From Archangium violaceum Cb vi76 (GTDB lineage Bacteria; Myxococcota; Myxococcia; Myxococcales; Myxococcaceae): DNA of 64,000 nucleotides. Under the pieces are notes generated by a model that saw only the letters and a program-made list of their open reading frames with translations, ran no database searches and was not told where the DNA came from. The position numbers and the translations under genes are program-made. The stretch covers positions 62,005-126,004 of the forward strand of contig NZ_JPMI01000080.1 of NCBI RefSeq assembly GCF_000733295.1. The letters are read 5' to 3'. This document shows, piece by piece, positions 1-8,461 of the stretch (positions within the stretch are counted from its first letter, which is position 1; the number at the start of each line of letters is the position of its first letter).

Positions 1-1
1 C

Positions 2-328
2 AAGCTGACGCTGGGCGAGAACATCGGCGACCTGAGCGGCCTCACCGTGGCCTTCAAGGCCTACAAGCTGTCGCTGGGCGGCCAGGAGGCTCCGGCCATC
101 GAGGGCTTCACCGGGGACCAGCGCTTCTTCCTCGGCTGGGGCCAGGTGTGGCGCACGCTGCACCGCGACGATGCCCTGCGGCAGCTCATCCTCACGGATA
201 CGCACTCGCCCGGCGAGTACCGGGTGAACGGCGTGGTGCGCAACATGCCCGAGTTCTACTCCGCCTTCGGTGTGAAGGAGGGGGACGGCGCGTACCTGCC
301 TCCCGAGAAGCGCGTGAAGGTCTGGTAG
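2..328 (+). CDS. M13 family metallopeptidase, C-terminal fragment
   Basis: Only the last 108 residues are present; the 5' end lies outside the window. The reading frame opens at base 2 and ends with TAG at 326-328. Near the start is GENIGDLSG, matching the conserved GEN-xxD-xG motif of M13 (neprilysin/PepO) zinc peptidases, whose Glu and Asp help hold the zinc site. The tail has the family's usual pattern, with a run around TDTHSPGEYRVNG and a short end. The HExxH zinc motif would be upstream and cannot be checked. Such proteins are normally exported or membrane-attached peptidases in myxobacteria. Same strand as the prolyl oligopeptidase gene 107 bases downstream. Confidence 0.88.
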   Translation, partial: KLTLGENIGDLSGLTVAFKAYKLSLGGQEAPAIEGFTGDQRFFLGWGQVWRTLHRDDALRQLILTDTHSPGEYRVNGVVRNMPEFYSAFGVKEGDGAYLPPEKRVKVW

Positions 329-435
329 TTTTTCAGTGACGGCGTGCCCCCGGGGGCGCTTCCGACGCGGCGAGTCATGTCACTCCGTGTCCGTTTCGGA
401 AATACGCCCCCGGGCTGATAGGTTCGCGCGCCACC

Positions 436-2673
436 ATGAAACTCCGCGCATTCTCCGCCGCCGCGTGCGCCCTCTGGCTCACGCACTGCAGCCATGCCCC
501 GACGCAGCTGGAGGCCCAGGCCCCCAGCGCGTCCCAGCCCTCCTCCGCTCCCGCCGCTTCCAGCACGGCGAGCGCTCCCTCCCAGGCCTCCTCGCGCCCG
601 AGCTATCCCGCCGCGCGCAAGGACGACGTGGTCGACGACTACCACGGCACCCAGGTGGCCGATCCGTACCGCTGGCTGGAGAACCCCGACTCGCCCGAGT
701 CCCGCCAGTGGATCGAGGCCCAGAACCAGCTCGCCTTCGGCTATCTGGAGAAGATCCCCCTCCGCGCGCAGCTCAAGCAGCGGATGACGGAGCTGTGGGA
801 CTACGAGAAGTACAGCGTGCCCTGGCGTGAGGGCAGCCGTTACTTCTTCTTCCGCAACAACGGCCTGCAGGCTCAGGCCGTGCTCCACACGGCGGACTCG
901 CTCGCGGCCGAGCCCCGCGTCCTGCTCGACCCGAACACGCTGTCCGCGGATGGCACGGTGGCCCTCTCGGGCCTCGACATCACCGACGATGGCAACCTGA
1001 TGGCGTACGGCGTGGCCAACGCCGGCAGCGACTGGAAGGAGATCCGCGTGCGGGACGTGCGCACGGGCAAGGATCTTCCGGACATCATCAAGTGGGTGAA
1101 GTTCTCCGGCTCGTCCTGGACGAAGGACGGCAAGGGCTTCTTCTACAGCCGCTATGACGAGCCCAAGGCCGCCGAGGCCATGAGCGGCGCCAACTATTAC
1201 CAGAAGCTCTATTTCCACAAGCTGGGCACGCCGCAGGCCGAGGACGTCCTCGTCTACGAGCGCAAGGACCAGAAGGAGTGGGGCTTCGGCGGCTCCGTCT
1301 CCGACGATGGGCGCTACCTGCTCATCAACGTGTGGCGCGGCAGCGAGCCGAAGAACCTCATCCTCTACAAGGACCTGAAGGATCCCAAGGCCCAGGTCGT
1401 CGAGCTGCTCAAGGACTGGGATGCGGAGTACGACTACGTCGGCAACGACGGCACGCTCTTCTGGTTCAAGACGGACCTGGAGGCGCCGCGCGGCCGCGTC
1501 GTCGCCATCGACCTGCGCAAGCCGGAGCGCAAGAACTGGAAGGAGCTCATCCCCCAGGGCGAGGAGACGCTGTCGGGCGTCAACGTCGTCAACAACCAGT
1601 TCATCGTCAGCGTGATGAAGGACGCGCACTCGCAGGTGCGGATGTACTCGCTCGATGGCAAGGCCAAGGGCGAGCTGGCGCTGCCCGGTCTGGGCACCTC
1701 CTTCGGCTTCGGTGGCAAGCGCCAGGACACGGAGACCTTCTACGCCTACTCCAGCTACACCACGCCCACGACCATCTACCGCTATGACCTGAAGGCCGGT
1801 CAGAGCCAGGTGTTCAAGGCGCCGAAGGTGAAGTTCGATCCGTCGCAGTACGAGACGACGCAGGTCTTCTACACGAGCAAGGATGGCACCCGCGTCCCCA
1901 TGTTCCTCAGCCACAAGAAGGGGCTGAAGCTGGATGGGACGAACCCGACGCTGCTCTACGGCTACGGTGGCTTCAACGCCGCGATGACGCCGGGCTTCAG
2001 CGTGGCCAACCTGGTGTGGATGGAGCAGGGCGGCGTCTTCGCCGTGGCCAACCTGCGTGGCGGTGGCGAGTACGGCCGCGAGTGGCACCTGGCCGGCACG
2101 AAGCTGAAGAAGCAGAACGTCTTCGATGACTTCATCGCCGCGGCTGAGTGGCTCATCGCCAACAAGTACACGTCGACCCCGCGCCTGGCCATCACCGGCC
2201 GCTCCAACGGTGGCCTGCTGGTGGGGGCGGCGGTGACGCAGCGTCCGGAGCTGTTCGGCGTGGCGCTGCCGGGCGTGGGCGTGATGGACATGCTGCGCTT
2301 CCACAAGTTCACCATCGGCTGGGGGTGGACGAGCGACTACGGCTCCGCGGAGAACCCGGAGGAGTTCAAGGCGCTCTACGCGTACTCGCCGCTGCACAAC
2401 CTGAAGCCGGGCACGCGCTACCCGCCCATGCTCGTCCACACCGCGGACCATGACGACCGCGTGGTGCCGGGCCACAGCTTCAAGTTCACCGCGGCCGCCC
2501 AGGCGGCGCAGGCCGGTGAGGCCCCGGTGCTCATCCGCATCGAGACCAAGGCGGGCCATGGCGCGGGCAAGCCCACCGGGAAGATCATCGAGGAGTACAC
2601 GGACCTGTGGGCCTTCACGCTGCAGCAGATGGGGCTGGGCGGTGGTCAGGCCGTCGCGGGTGAGACGCGCTGA
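436..2673 (+). CDS. Prolyl oligopeptidase (S9A) lipoprotein
   Basis: This 745-residue serine peptidase should cleave short peptides after proline. The N-terminus is a signal peptide ending in a lipobox-like LTHC (Cys18), followed by an Ala/Ser/Pro-rich linker to about residue 55, so an envelope-anchored enzyme is likely. Residues about 60-480 form the beta-propeller region and about 500-735 the alpha/beta-hydrolase domain. Catalytic residues are visible: Ser590 in GRSNGGLL, the Asp in HDDRV (673/674) and His708 in AGHGAGKP. Length and order match the family. It could be confused with oligopeptidase B, but the motifs fit prolyl endopeptidase better. No clear Shine-Dalgarno sequence precedes the ATG, but this start gives the signal peptide. 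Confidence 0.95.
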   Translation: MKLRAFSAAACALWLTHCSHAPTQLEAQAPSASQPSSAPAASSTASAPSQASSRPSYPAARKDDVVDDYHGTQVADPYRWLENPDSPESRQWIEAQNQLAFGYLEKIPLRAQLKQRMTELWDYEKYSVPWREGSRYFFFRNNGLQAQAVLHTADSLAAEPRVLLDPNTLSADGTVALSGLDITDDGNLMAYGVANAGSDWKEIRVRDVRTGKDLPDIIKWVKFSGSSWTKDGKGFFYSRYDEPKAAEAMSGANYYQKLYFHKLGTPQAEDVLVYERKDQKEWGFGGSVSDDGRYLLINVWRGSEPKNLILYKDLKDPKAQVVELLKDWDAEYDYVGNDGTLFWFKTDLEAPRGRVVAIDLRKPERKNWKELIPQGEETLSGVNVVNNQFIVSVMKDAHSQVRMYSLDGKAKGELALPGLGTSFGFGGKRQDTETFYAYSSYTTPTTIYRYDLKAGQSQVFKAPKVKFDPSQYETTQVFYTSKDGTRVPMFLSHKKGLKLDGTNPTLLYGYGGFNAAMTPGFSVANLVWMEQGGVFAVANLRGGGEYGREWHLAGTKLKKQNVFDDFIAAAEWLIANKYTSTPRLAITGRSNGGLLVGAAVTQRPELFGVALPGVGVMDMLRFHKFTIGWGWTSDYGSAENPEEFKALYAYSPLHNLKPGTRYPPMLVHTADHDDRVVPGHSFKFTAAAQAAQAGEAPVLIRIETKAGHGAGKPTGKIIEEYTDLWAFTLQQMGLGGGQAVAGETR

Positions 2674-2758
2674 GTTCCAGGTGAGGTGAAGCGGGCGGCC
2701 GTCCGGGCGCATTCCCGGGTGGCTGTCCGCTTCCTTGCCTCACACCGAAGGGCATCCA

Positions 2759-2787
2759 CCTTGTCCGGGAACAACTCGGACAAGGAG
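2759..2787 (+). promoter_or_regulatory. Hairpin that could mask a ribosome binding site
   Basis: CCTTGTCCG (2759-2767) and CGGACAAGG (2777-2785) are perfect 9-base inverted repeats around a 9-base loop. The right arm contains most of the AAGGAG Shine-Dalgarno sequence (2782-2787) of the following GTG-start lipoprotein gene. Pairing would hide the ribosome binding site. A role in translational control is inference. Confidence 0.45.
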
Positions 2788-2794
2788 ATGCACC

Positions 2795-3187
2795 GTGAAG
2801 AAGCTTTCCATCCTGGCCGCCGCCACCTTCGCGCTCGCCCTCGGGGGTTGTGCCAATACGTCGAAGGCGCACGAGGCCGATGAGTCCTCCAACGAAGAAG
2901 CGGTGTGGCGGCCCTACCACGAGCGGGCGCGCGAGGACCGTGAGGGCGCTCCCACCGTCTATGACGGCGAGGTCTCCGGCGACAGCGGTCAGCACACCAC
3001 GGTGACCACGGACGAGGGGAAGCGGTGGGACATCACGGGGGAGCCCGGCGAGCAGGAGCCGAAGACCCCGGCCACGACGGACGGTGAGGAGGCCACCGGC
3101 GGCTCCGGTGACGTGAAGCAGGACGAGGTGAAGGAGGACGTCGAGATCATCGACGAGGGCCCGACGGACCAGGCGCCCCAGGAGTAA
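2795..3187 (+). CDS. Small acidic lipoprotein of unknown function
   Basis: The GTG start at 2795 is preceded by AAGGAG with 7 bases spacing and gives a 130-residue protein. It has a clear lipoprotein signal: basic KK, a hydrophobic Ala/Leu stretch and the lipobox LGGC (Cys19). The mature part is hydrophilic, rich in Glu, Asp, Gly and Thr, with no hydrophobic core, so it is probably flexible or disordered. I recognise no domain. It stands alone between convergent dps and the peptidase gene. The hairpin overlapping its ribosome binding site suggests translational control. Confidence 0.8.
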   Translation: MKKLSILAAATFALALGGCANTSKAHEADESSNEEAVWRPYHERAREDREGAPTVYDGEVSGDSGQHTTVTTDEGKRWDITGEPGEQEPKTPATTDGEEATGGSGDVKQDEVKEDVEIIDEGPTDQAPQE

Positions 3188-3296
3188 TCCCGGAGAGCGT
3201 GGCGCGGCGTCAGGCGGGCGCGCGGAGCTTCGCCACGGCCGCGACGCGAAGGTGGGCCCGGCACGGCCAGGCCGGTCATGCCCCGGCCCTCCGGGC

Positions 3297-3773
3297 TCAG
3301 CCCTCCAGTGAGGCGCGCAGGAACCAGGCGTGCTTCTCGAACTCGGTGATGATGCCGGTGAGCAGGTCCACCGTGTCCGTGTCCTGGTGCTGCTCGGCCA
3401 CCTTGCGGCTCTCGCGCGCGCCCGTCAGGTAGGCCTCGATGCGGTCGGCCAGCAGCCGTACGTGCTCCAGGTCCCTCGAGGTGTCCTGCGGGTAGTCCGG
3501 CAGGCGGCTCGTCTTCGCCACGTGCCGGCTGGTGCCGTACGCCTTGCCGCCCAGCGTCACCGCGCGCTCGGCCACCGAGTCGTTGTGGGCCGCCAGGCTC
3601 ACCGCGAACGTCTCGAAGAGCGGGTGGAGCGCCGCGAACTGCGGGCCCTTGATGTTCCAGTGGGCGACCTTGATTTGACTGTGGAGATCCAACCCATCGG
3701 CCAGCCGCTCGTTGAGGGAGGCGGAGACGGCGGAGCGGGTCTGCTCGGAGAGGGGGCTCGGGCTGCGGTACAT
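3297..3773 (-). CDS. dps: Dps-family ferritin-like DNA protection protein
   Basis: This is a 158-residue mini-ferritin that should oxidise and store iron with hydrogen peroxide and protect DNA. The intersubunit ferroxidase ligands are present with the classical spacing: His38 (in HWN), His50, Asp65 and Glu69, the same 12-15-4 spacing as in E. coli Dps. I chose the ATG at 3773 because AAGGAACGA lies just upstream; longer frames lack such a site. It lies downstream of ahpC-ahpD on the same strand, but a strong hairpin (3831-3858) separates them, so it probably has its own promoter or depends on read-through. The neighbourhood points to peroxide and iron stress. Confidence 0.93.
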   Translation of the reverse strand: MYRSPSPLSEQTRSAVSASLNERLADGLDLHSQIKVAHWNIKGPQFAALHPLFETFAVSLAAHNDSVAERAVTLGGKAYGTSRHVAKTSRLPDYPQDTSRDLEHVRLLADRIEAYLTGARESRKVAEQHQDTDTVDLLTGIITEFEKHAWFLRASLEG

Positions 3774-3830
3774 GCGTTCGTTCCTTTCGTGTGTGTTTGA
3801 GATGGAGATGCCTGGGCCCACAAAGTGACG

Positions 3831-3858
3831 CGCCCCCCGGTGTTGGCACCGGAGGGCG
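3831..3858 (-). terminator. Hairpin after ahpD
   Basis: Twelve-base arms CGCCCCCCGGTG and CACCGGAGGGCG flank a TTGG loop with one mismatch. It follows the ahpD stop (3887) in the direction of transcription and precedes dps. There is no T-run, so it is a terminator or attenuator candidate rather than a textbook intrinsic terminator. Confidence 0.5.
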
Positions 3859-3886
3859 TGTCTGATGTCAGCGTGAAGCGGAACGT

Positions 3887-4414
3887 CTACGACTCGAGGC
3901 CCACCGCCGCCGCGTGGATGACCGCGGCGATGCGGACCGCGTCGTGCACCTGGTCCTCGGAGAGGCCGCCCTCGATGACGACCTTCTCGTGGGACTGGAC
4001 GCACGTCTCGCAGCCGTTGATGGCGCTCACCGCCAGGCAGACGAGCTCGAAGTCCACCTTGTTGGTGAGGACCTGCACCAGCCGGTTCATCCGCAGACCG
4101 GCCCGCTTGGTGGAGTAGGACTCCTTCCCCACCATGTGGCGGAACCGGTAGTAGACGTTGTTCATCCCCATCAGCGAGGCCGCGGCGCGCGCGTCCTCGA
4201 TGACAGGCTCGGCCTTCTCGCCCAGCGCCTGACGGACCTCGTGCAGCAGGGCCTCCTTCAGCCGCTCGTTCCGAGCCGCGAAGGCGCTGCCCACCGCCAC
4301 CCCCCAACGCTGCTCGGGGGTGAGGCTGTTGTTCTCCAGCACCGACTGGAGGTTCAGCCGGGTATCCCGGTGGGCATCCGTCAACTCACCGCGAACGACT
4401 TCGAGCGACGCCAT
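3887..4414 (-). CDS. ahpD: Alkyl hydroperoxidase AhpD
   Basis: This 175-residue carboxymuconolactone-decarboxylase-like protein is the usual reductant partner of AhpC. The redox centre is CETCVQSH, with Cys135, Cys138 and His142. Glu123, twelve residues before the first Cys, matches the proton-relay Glu of Mycobacterium tuberculosis AhpD. Length is right for the family. The start lies 6 bases after the ahpC stop, so the two form an operon. It probably passes electrons from a lipoyl carrier to AhpC, as in mycobacteria; the carrier is not in this window. Confidence 0.95.
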   Translation of the reverse strand: MASLEVVRGELTDAHRDTRLNLQSVLENNSLTPEQRWGVAVGSAFAARNERLKEALLHEVRQALGEKAEPVIEDARAAASLMGMNNVYYRFRHMVGKESYSTKRAGLRMNRLVQVLTNKVDFELVCLAVSAINGCETCVQSHEKVVIEGGLSEDQVHDAVRIAAVIHAAAVGLES

Positions 4415-4420
4415 GACGTA

Positions 4421-4975
4421 TCAACCCGCCTTCGCCAGCTTCTTGGTGAGGGTCTCCTCGCCCTTCTGCCAGTTGCAGGGGCACAGCTCGTCCGTCTGGA
4501 ACGCGTCCAGCGTGCGGAGCGTCTCGGCCACGTTACGGCCCACCGACAGGTCGTTCACCGACACGTGCCGGATGATGCCCTGCGGATCGATGATGAAGGT
4601 CGCGCGCAGCGCCACGCCCGCGTCCTTGTGCAGGATGCCCAGGCCCGCGCTCAGCTCGCGCTTGATGTCCGCCAGCATCGGGAAGGGCAGGCCCTTGAGG
4701 TCCGGGTGGTGCGTGCGCCACGCGTGGTGCACGTACTCGCTGTCGGTGCTCAGGCCGAGCACCTGCGCGTTGCGGTCCTGGAAGTCCTTGTCGCGCTTAC
4801 CGAACTCGGCGATCTCGGTCGGGCAGATGAAGGTGAAGTCCTTGGGCCAGGAGAAGAGCACCAGCCACTTGCCCTTGTAGCTGTCCTGGTTGATCTCCTT
4901 GAACTCCTTGCCCTTCTCCAGGCTCACCACCGAGGTGAGGTTGAACGCGGGGATCTTGTCGCCAACGGTCAGCAT
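4421..4975 (-). CDS. ahpC: Alkyl hydroperoxide reductase AhpC (mycobacterial-type peroxiredoxin)
   Basis: The 184-residue peroxiredoxin reduces peroxides. Peroxidatic Cys51 sits in FICPTE. The tail carries ELCPCNW with Cys165 and Cys167, the two-cysteine arrangement of AhpD-dependent mycobacterial AhpC (Cys61/174/176), which fits the ahpD gene next door. Start ATG at 4975 follows AAGGAG. A -24/-12 promoter (5048-5063) lies about 75 bases upstream, and the divergent gene encodes a sigma-54 activator, so peroxide-responsive activation from that promoter is likely. That control is inferred, not shown. Confidence 0.96.
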   Translation of the reverse strand: MLTVGDKIPAFNLTSVVSLEKGKEFKEINQDSYKGKWLVLFSWPKDFTFICPTEIAEFGKRDKDFQDRNAQVLGLSTDSEYVHHAWRTHHPDLKGLPFPMLADIKRELSAGLGILHKDAGVALRATFIIDPQGIIRHVSVNDLSVGRNVAETLRTLDAFQTDELCPCNWQKGEETLTKKLAKAG

Positions 4976-5047
4976 GTGATTCGACTCCTTGGGGGTTGAG
5001 GCCTGCCTGCTGGCAGACCGGACAGGGTTTCTTCGCGTACTACTCTG

Positions 5048-5063
5048 AGCAGCGTCCGTGCCA
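5048..5063 (-). promoter_or_regulatory. Sigma-54 (-24/-12) promoter of ahpCD
   Basis: On the minus strand the sequence is CTGGCACGGACGCTGCT (extended by the C at 5064). It matches YTGGCACGRNNNTTGCW at every fixed position except the first T of TTGC. The predicted transcript would start near 5036 and leave a 5' leader of about 60 bases before ahpC. A sigma-54 activator gene is divergent from it, which strengthens the call. Confidence 0.68.
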
Positions 5064-5136
5064 GGGAAACTCCACCTGTGATTCCAAAGGGTTGACTCCT
5101 ACCCACTCCCCGGACGACGCCGCCGGACCGGTGCAT

Positions 5137-5180
5137 ACCGAAATTTCGGTGCCCGGCGCCACTGACATTTCGGTGGCGCC
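5137..5180. promoter_or_regulatory. Palindrome cluster, probable activator binding sites
   Basis: ACCGAAATTTCGGT (5137-5150) is a perfect 14-base palindrome. A second half, ATTTCGGTGGCGCC, follows at 5167-5180, and GGCGCC occurs at both 5155-5160 and 5175-5180. The cluster lies about 75-115 bases upstream of the -24 element and just before the activator gene. That is where enhancer sites for a sigma-54 activator, also usable for autoregulation, would be expected. Binding is inferred. Confidence 0.5.
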
Positions 5181-5200
5181 CCGGTTATCTACAAGGACGC

Positions 5201-6799
5201 ATGGCGGATGACATCGTTTCTGTGACGCGAAATGGATTTCGGCAGGAAGCCCGGGACCTGGTCGAGCTGGCGGCCTCGGAGGAGGCCGTGGCGGAGCTGC
5301 TGCGCCGGGGCCTGGACTGGCTCACGCGGGTGGTGCGCTTCGACCTGGCCACGCTCTTCTTGCTGCGAGAAGGAAAGCTGGTGGCGGTGGCGGCGCGAGG
5401 GCCGCTGGCCTCGGACAAGGTGCGGCGCCACGAGCTGAAGCTGACGGACTTCCCCACGCTGCGCCAGGCGCTGGAGACGCGCCGGGCCCGCGCCTTCACC
5501 CACGAGGACCACTCGCACGGAGATGGAGATCCGTTCGACGGGGTGTTGGATCTGCCGCCCGGGCACTCGTGCATGGTGGTGCCGCTGTGCGCGGGGGAGA
5601 GCTGCTACGGCCTGCTGACGTTGGACCGGACGGAGTGCGAGACGTACCCGCGGGAGCTGGTGGAGCTGGTGGAGGTGTACGGGCAGATGCTGGCCACCAC
5701 GCTGCAGGAGACGCAGCAGAAGAGCACCCTGGAGCGGCTGCACCGGCGGGAGCACGAGCACGCGCGCTTGCTGGAGGCGCAGCTGGGCGGGGACGAGGTG
5801 GGGGTGCTGGAGACGTCGCGCAGCGCGGCGGTGCGGGAGCTGGCGCGGCGGGCGCGGCAGGTGGCGGAGACGGAGACACCGGTGCTGCTGCTGGGCGAGA
5901 CGGGCACGGGCAAGGAGCGGCTGGCGCGGGCGGTGCACCGCTGGAGCGCTCGGGCCGAGGCGCCCTTCGTGACGCTCAACTGCGCGGCCATTCCCGCCGG
6001 CCTGCTGGAGAGCGAGCTGTTCGGCCACGTGAAGGGGGCCTTCACCGGCGCCACGCGGGACAGGGCCGGGCGCTTCCAGATGGCGCACGGGGGCACGCTC
6101 TTCCTGGACGAGGTGGGCGAGCTGCCCGTGGAGCTGCAGGCCAAGCTGCTGCGCGCCCTGCAGGAGAAGACCTTCGAGCCCGTGGGGAGTGACAAGACGG
6201 TGCGCGCGGACGTGCGGATTCTCGCGGCCACGCACGTGGACCTGCAGCAGGCCATCTCCCAGCGGCGCTTCCGGGAGGACCTGTACTACCGGTTGAGCGT
6301 CTTCCCGCTGCGGCTGCCTCCGCTGCGCGAGCGGCTGGAGGATCTGCCCCAGTTGTGCGTCTCCCTCCTGGAGGAGCAGGCCCGGCGCACGGGCCGGCGG
6401 GGGGTGAAGGTGACGGTGGAGGGGATTGCCCGCCTGGCGGCGTACGACTGGCCGGGCAACATCCGCGAGCTGGCGAACGCGCTGGAGCGCGCCACCATCC
6501 TGTCGCGCAAGCTGGAGCTGGGGGCCGAGGCCTTCGATCTGCCCCTCCGCGCTCCGGGGGCGAAGGTGGCCGTGGAGGCGCCGCCGCTGATGGAGGGCTC
6601 GGTGCCCACGCTGGAGGAGGTGCAGCGCCAGCACATCCTGCGTGTGCTGACGCTGACGCAGGGTCGCATCTACGGCCCGGGCGGCGCGGCGGCGTTGTTG
6701 GGTCTCAAACCCTCCACCCTGCAGAGCCGGATGAAGAAGCTGGGAATCGCCCGGTTGGAGCAGTACGTCGCGGTGACACCCAACCTGGAGGAGTCATGA
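5201..6799 (+). CDS. Sigma-54-dependent Fis-family activator with GAF domain
   Basis: This 532-residue enhancer-binding protein has a GAF-like sensor domain at about 20-165, an AAA+ domain at about 205-435 and a Fis-type helix-turn-helix at about 480-520. Walker A is GETGTGKE (232-239) and the sigma-54 contact loop is GAFTGA (279-284), so the ATPase is intact. The C-terminal run GPGGAAALLGLKPSTLQSRM resembles NorR/FhlA. NorR senses NO through iron in its GAF domain; whether this one senses NO, peroxide or another signal cannot be read from sequence. It is divergent from ahpCD, whose promoter is sigma-54-type. ATG follows AAGGA. Its stop overlaps the next start (ATGA). Confidence 0.93.
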   Translation: MADDIVSVTRNGFRQEARDLVELAASEEAVAELLRRGLDWLTRVVRFDLATLFLLREGKLVAVAARGPLASDKVRRHELKLTDFPTLRQALETRRARAFTHEDHSHGDGDPFDGVLDLPPGHSCMVVPLCAGESCYGLLTLDRTECETYPRELVELVEVYGQMLATTLQETQQKSTLERLHRREHEHARLLEAQLGGDEVGVLETSRSAAVRELARRARQVAETETPVLLLGETGTGKERLARAVHRWSARAEAPFVTLNCAAIPAGLLESELFGHVKGAFTGATRDRAGRFQMAHGGTLFLDEVGELPVELQAKLLRALQEKTFEPVGSDKTVRADVRILAATHVDLQQAISQRRFREDLYYRLSVFPLRLPPLRERLEDLPQLCVSLLEEQARRTGRRGVKVTVEGIARLAAYDWPGNIRELANALERATILSRKLELGAEAFDLPLRAPGAKVAVEAPPLMEGSVPTLEEVQRQHILRVLTLTQGRIYGPGGAAALLGLKPSTLQSRMKKLGIARLEQYVAVTPNLEES

Positions 6800-7638
6800 G
6801 CGAACCGCAGCAGCCCCAGGGAGCACCCACCGGCGCACCGGCGCCCGGTCCCTCGCGCAAGCCCATCGTGTTGGCCATGGCCGCCCTCGCCGTGGTGGGC
6901 GCGGGCCTCCTCTGGTTCGCCCTGCGCGACAAGCCGGAGCTTCCGGAGCCCGCCACGCCGTCGGCGGCCCCGCCCGTGGCCGCGGCCCCCACGCCCGAGG
7001 CTCAGCCGGCGGCTCCCGCCACCCCCACGGTGCCACTGCCTCCGCTGGGCCAGAGCGATGCCCGCGTGCGTGAGCTCGTGGGCCCGTTGTCTCCCCTCCC
7101 CGAGCTGGCGAAGTGGCTCGCCTCCACCGAGGACCTCGTCCGGCGCTTCACCACCGCCGCCGGCAACATCGCGGAGGGCGAGAGTCCCCGTGCCGCGCTC
7201 TCCTTCATGGCTCCCGCAGGGAGCTTCCAGGTCGTCGAGCGCGAGGGCCGCACCTTCATCGCCCCCGAGAGCTACGCCCGCTATGACGGGGTGTCGCGGG
7301 TCTTCGGCGCGCTCGACACGCGGGCCAGTGTGCGGACGTACCAGACGCTCAAGCCGCTCATCGACACGGCCTACCAGGAGATCAGCCGCCCCGGTCAACG
7401 CTTCGACCAGACGCTCTCCAACGCCATCCAGAAGATTCTCGACACACCGGTGCCCGAGGGCGAGCTGGAGGTGGTGGACACGCCGGGGGTGAACTACGCC
7501 TACGCGGCCCCGGAGTTGGAGCAGCTCAGCGCCGCGCAGAAGCACCTGCTGCGCATGGGGCCGGGCAATGCCCGCATCATCCAGTCGAAGCTGCGGGAAT
7601 TGCAGGGCGCGCTCTCGCTGCCCCGCGCCAGCCGCTGA
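6796..7638 (+). CDS. DUF3014 domain protein, single-pass membrane
   Basis: This 280-residue protein starts at an ATG overlapping the activator stop (ATGA), so the two are translationally coupled. A Pro/Gln-rich cytoplasmic tail (1-20) precedes one membrane segment (about 23-43) and a long Pro/Ala linker to about 80. The globular part, about 85-270, matches my memory of DUF3014 proteins of proteobacteria. Function is unknown. Most of the protein should face the periplasm. Coupling to a stress activator may be incidental. Confidence 0.8.
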   Translation: MSEPQQPQGAPTGAPAPGPSRKPIVLAMAALAVVGAGLLWFALRDKPELPEPATPSAAPPVAAAPTPEAQPAAPATPTVPLPPLGQSDARVRELVGPLSPLPELAKWLASTEDLVRRFTTAAGNIAEGESPRAALSFMAPAGSFQVVEREGRTFIAPESYARYDGVSRVFGALDTRASVRTYQTLKPLIDTAYQEISRPGQRFDQTLSNAIQKILDTPVPEGELEVVDTPGVNYAYAAPELEQLSAAQKHLLRMGPGNARIIQSKLRELQGALSLPRASR

Positions 7639-7647
7639 CGCTCTGGC

Positions 7648-8454
7648 TCACCGGCTCCGCGCGGGCTCCGCCATGTAGAAGCGGAAACGCGTCACGGGCC
7701 GGTAGCCCATGCGGCGGTACACGGGCAGGCCCGCAGGGGTGGCGTGCAGCACCGTGCGGTGAATCCCCCACTCGCGCTCCGCCTCGGCGAGCGCGTGGCG
7801 CATGACGGCCTCGGCACAGCCGAGTTGCCGGTGCGAGGGCAGGGTGGCCACCATCGAGATGTAGGCCACGTCGTCCACCCGGATGACGGCCGCGCCGGTG
7901 GCGGCCTCTCCATGGCGGTAGCCGACGAAGCCCTTGCCGTCGCCCTCGAAGAGGCGCGGTACGTCGAAGGTCTCGCGCCCCGTGTGAATCGGCATGTCGT
8001 AGCAGCGCGAGTTGACGTCGGCGAGATCGCACCGCCCCCGCGAGTCCCTGGCCTGGCGGATCTCCATCACCGGCCGCGGCCGCATATCGGGAGCGAGGCG
8101 CTCGGCCACCATGCCGGTGGCCACCATGGACAGCTTCAACCCATGGGGGGCGAGCAGCTCCCCGGCCCGCTCTCGCAGCTGGAGCGGCACCTGGTCCTCG
8201 CAGAGGGCGAGCATCCATCCCCGTCCCTTGGGCGCCAGGTGCCGGGCGGCGGAGGCGGCCGCCCGCTCCAGGGCCTCCTCCGTCTCCACCGGCCCGGGGA
8301 GGAAGGCCGCGTTCATCATCGACCAGGAGACGTTGCTCGACGCGATGCTCACCTCGGGCAGGTCGAGCACTTCTCCGGCGATGCTGTTCCTGGCGAAGAA
8401 TCGCCAGGAACCGTGCAACTGGATGTTGGATTCGTGGATCTCGTCGTGGGACAT
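7648..8454 (-). CDS. GNAT-family N-acetyltransferase
   Basis: This 268-residue protein has a C-terminal GNAT fold at about 130-260. The acetyl-CoA site region is around LPSHRQLGCAEAVMRHAL, a variant of the Q/RxxGxG/A motif, and the C-terminal part YRRMGYRPVTRF is typical of the family. The N-terminal half is a second, divergent segment that I cannot assign. The ATG at 8454 avoids overlap with the upstream transglycosylase gene, whose stop is at 8462, although its ribosome binding site is weak. Substrate unknown. It probably shares a transcript with the transglycosylase gene. Confidence 0.85.
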   Translation of the reverse strand: MSHDEIHESNIQLHGSWRFFARNSIAGEVLDLPEVSIASSNVSWSMMNAAFLPGPVETEEALERAAASAARHLAPKGRGWMLALCEDQVPLQLRERAGELLAPHGLKLSMVATGMVAERLAPDMRPRPVMEIRQARDSRGRCDLADVNSRCYDMPIHTGRETFDVPRLFEGDGKGFVGYRHGEAATGAAVIRVDDVAYISMVATLPSHRQLGCAEAVMRHALAEAEREWGIHRTVLHATPAGLPVYRRMGYRPVTRFRFYMAEPARSR

Positions 8455-8461
8455 GCGGGGC

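Noticed and set aside
256-2712. Very long open frame on the minus strand opposite the prolyl oligopeptidase gene
   Set aside because: It mirrors the codon pattern of the plus-strand gene, is rich in Arg, Val, Leu and His without domain motifs, and has no ribosome binding site. High GC makes such frames common.
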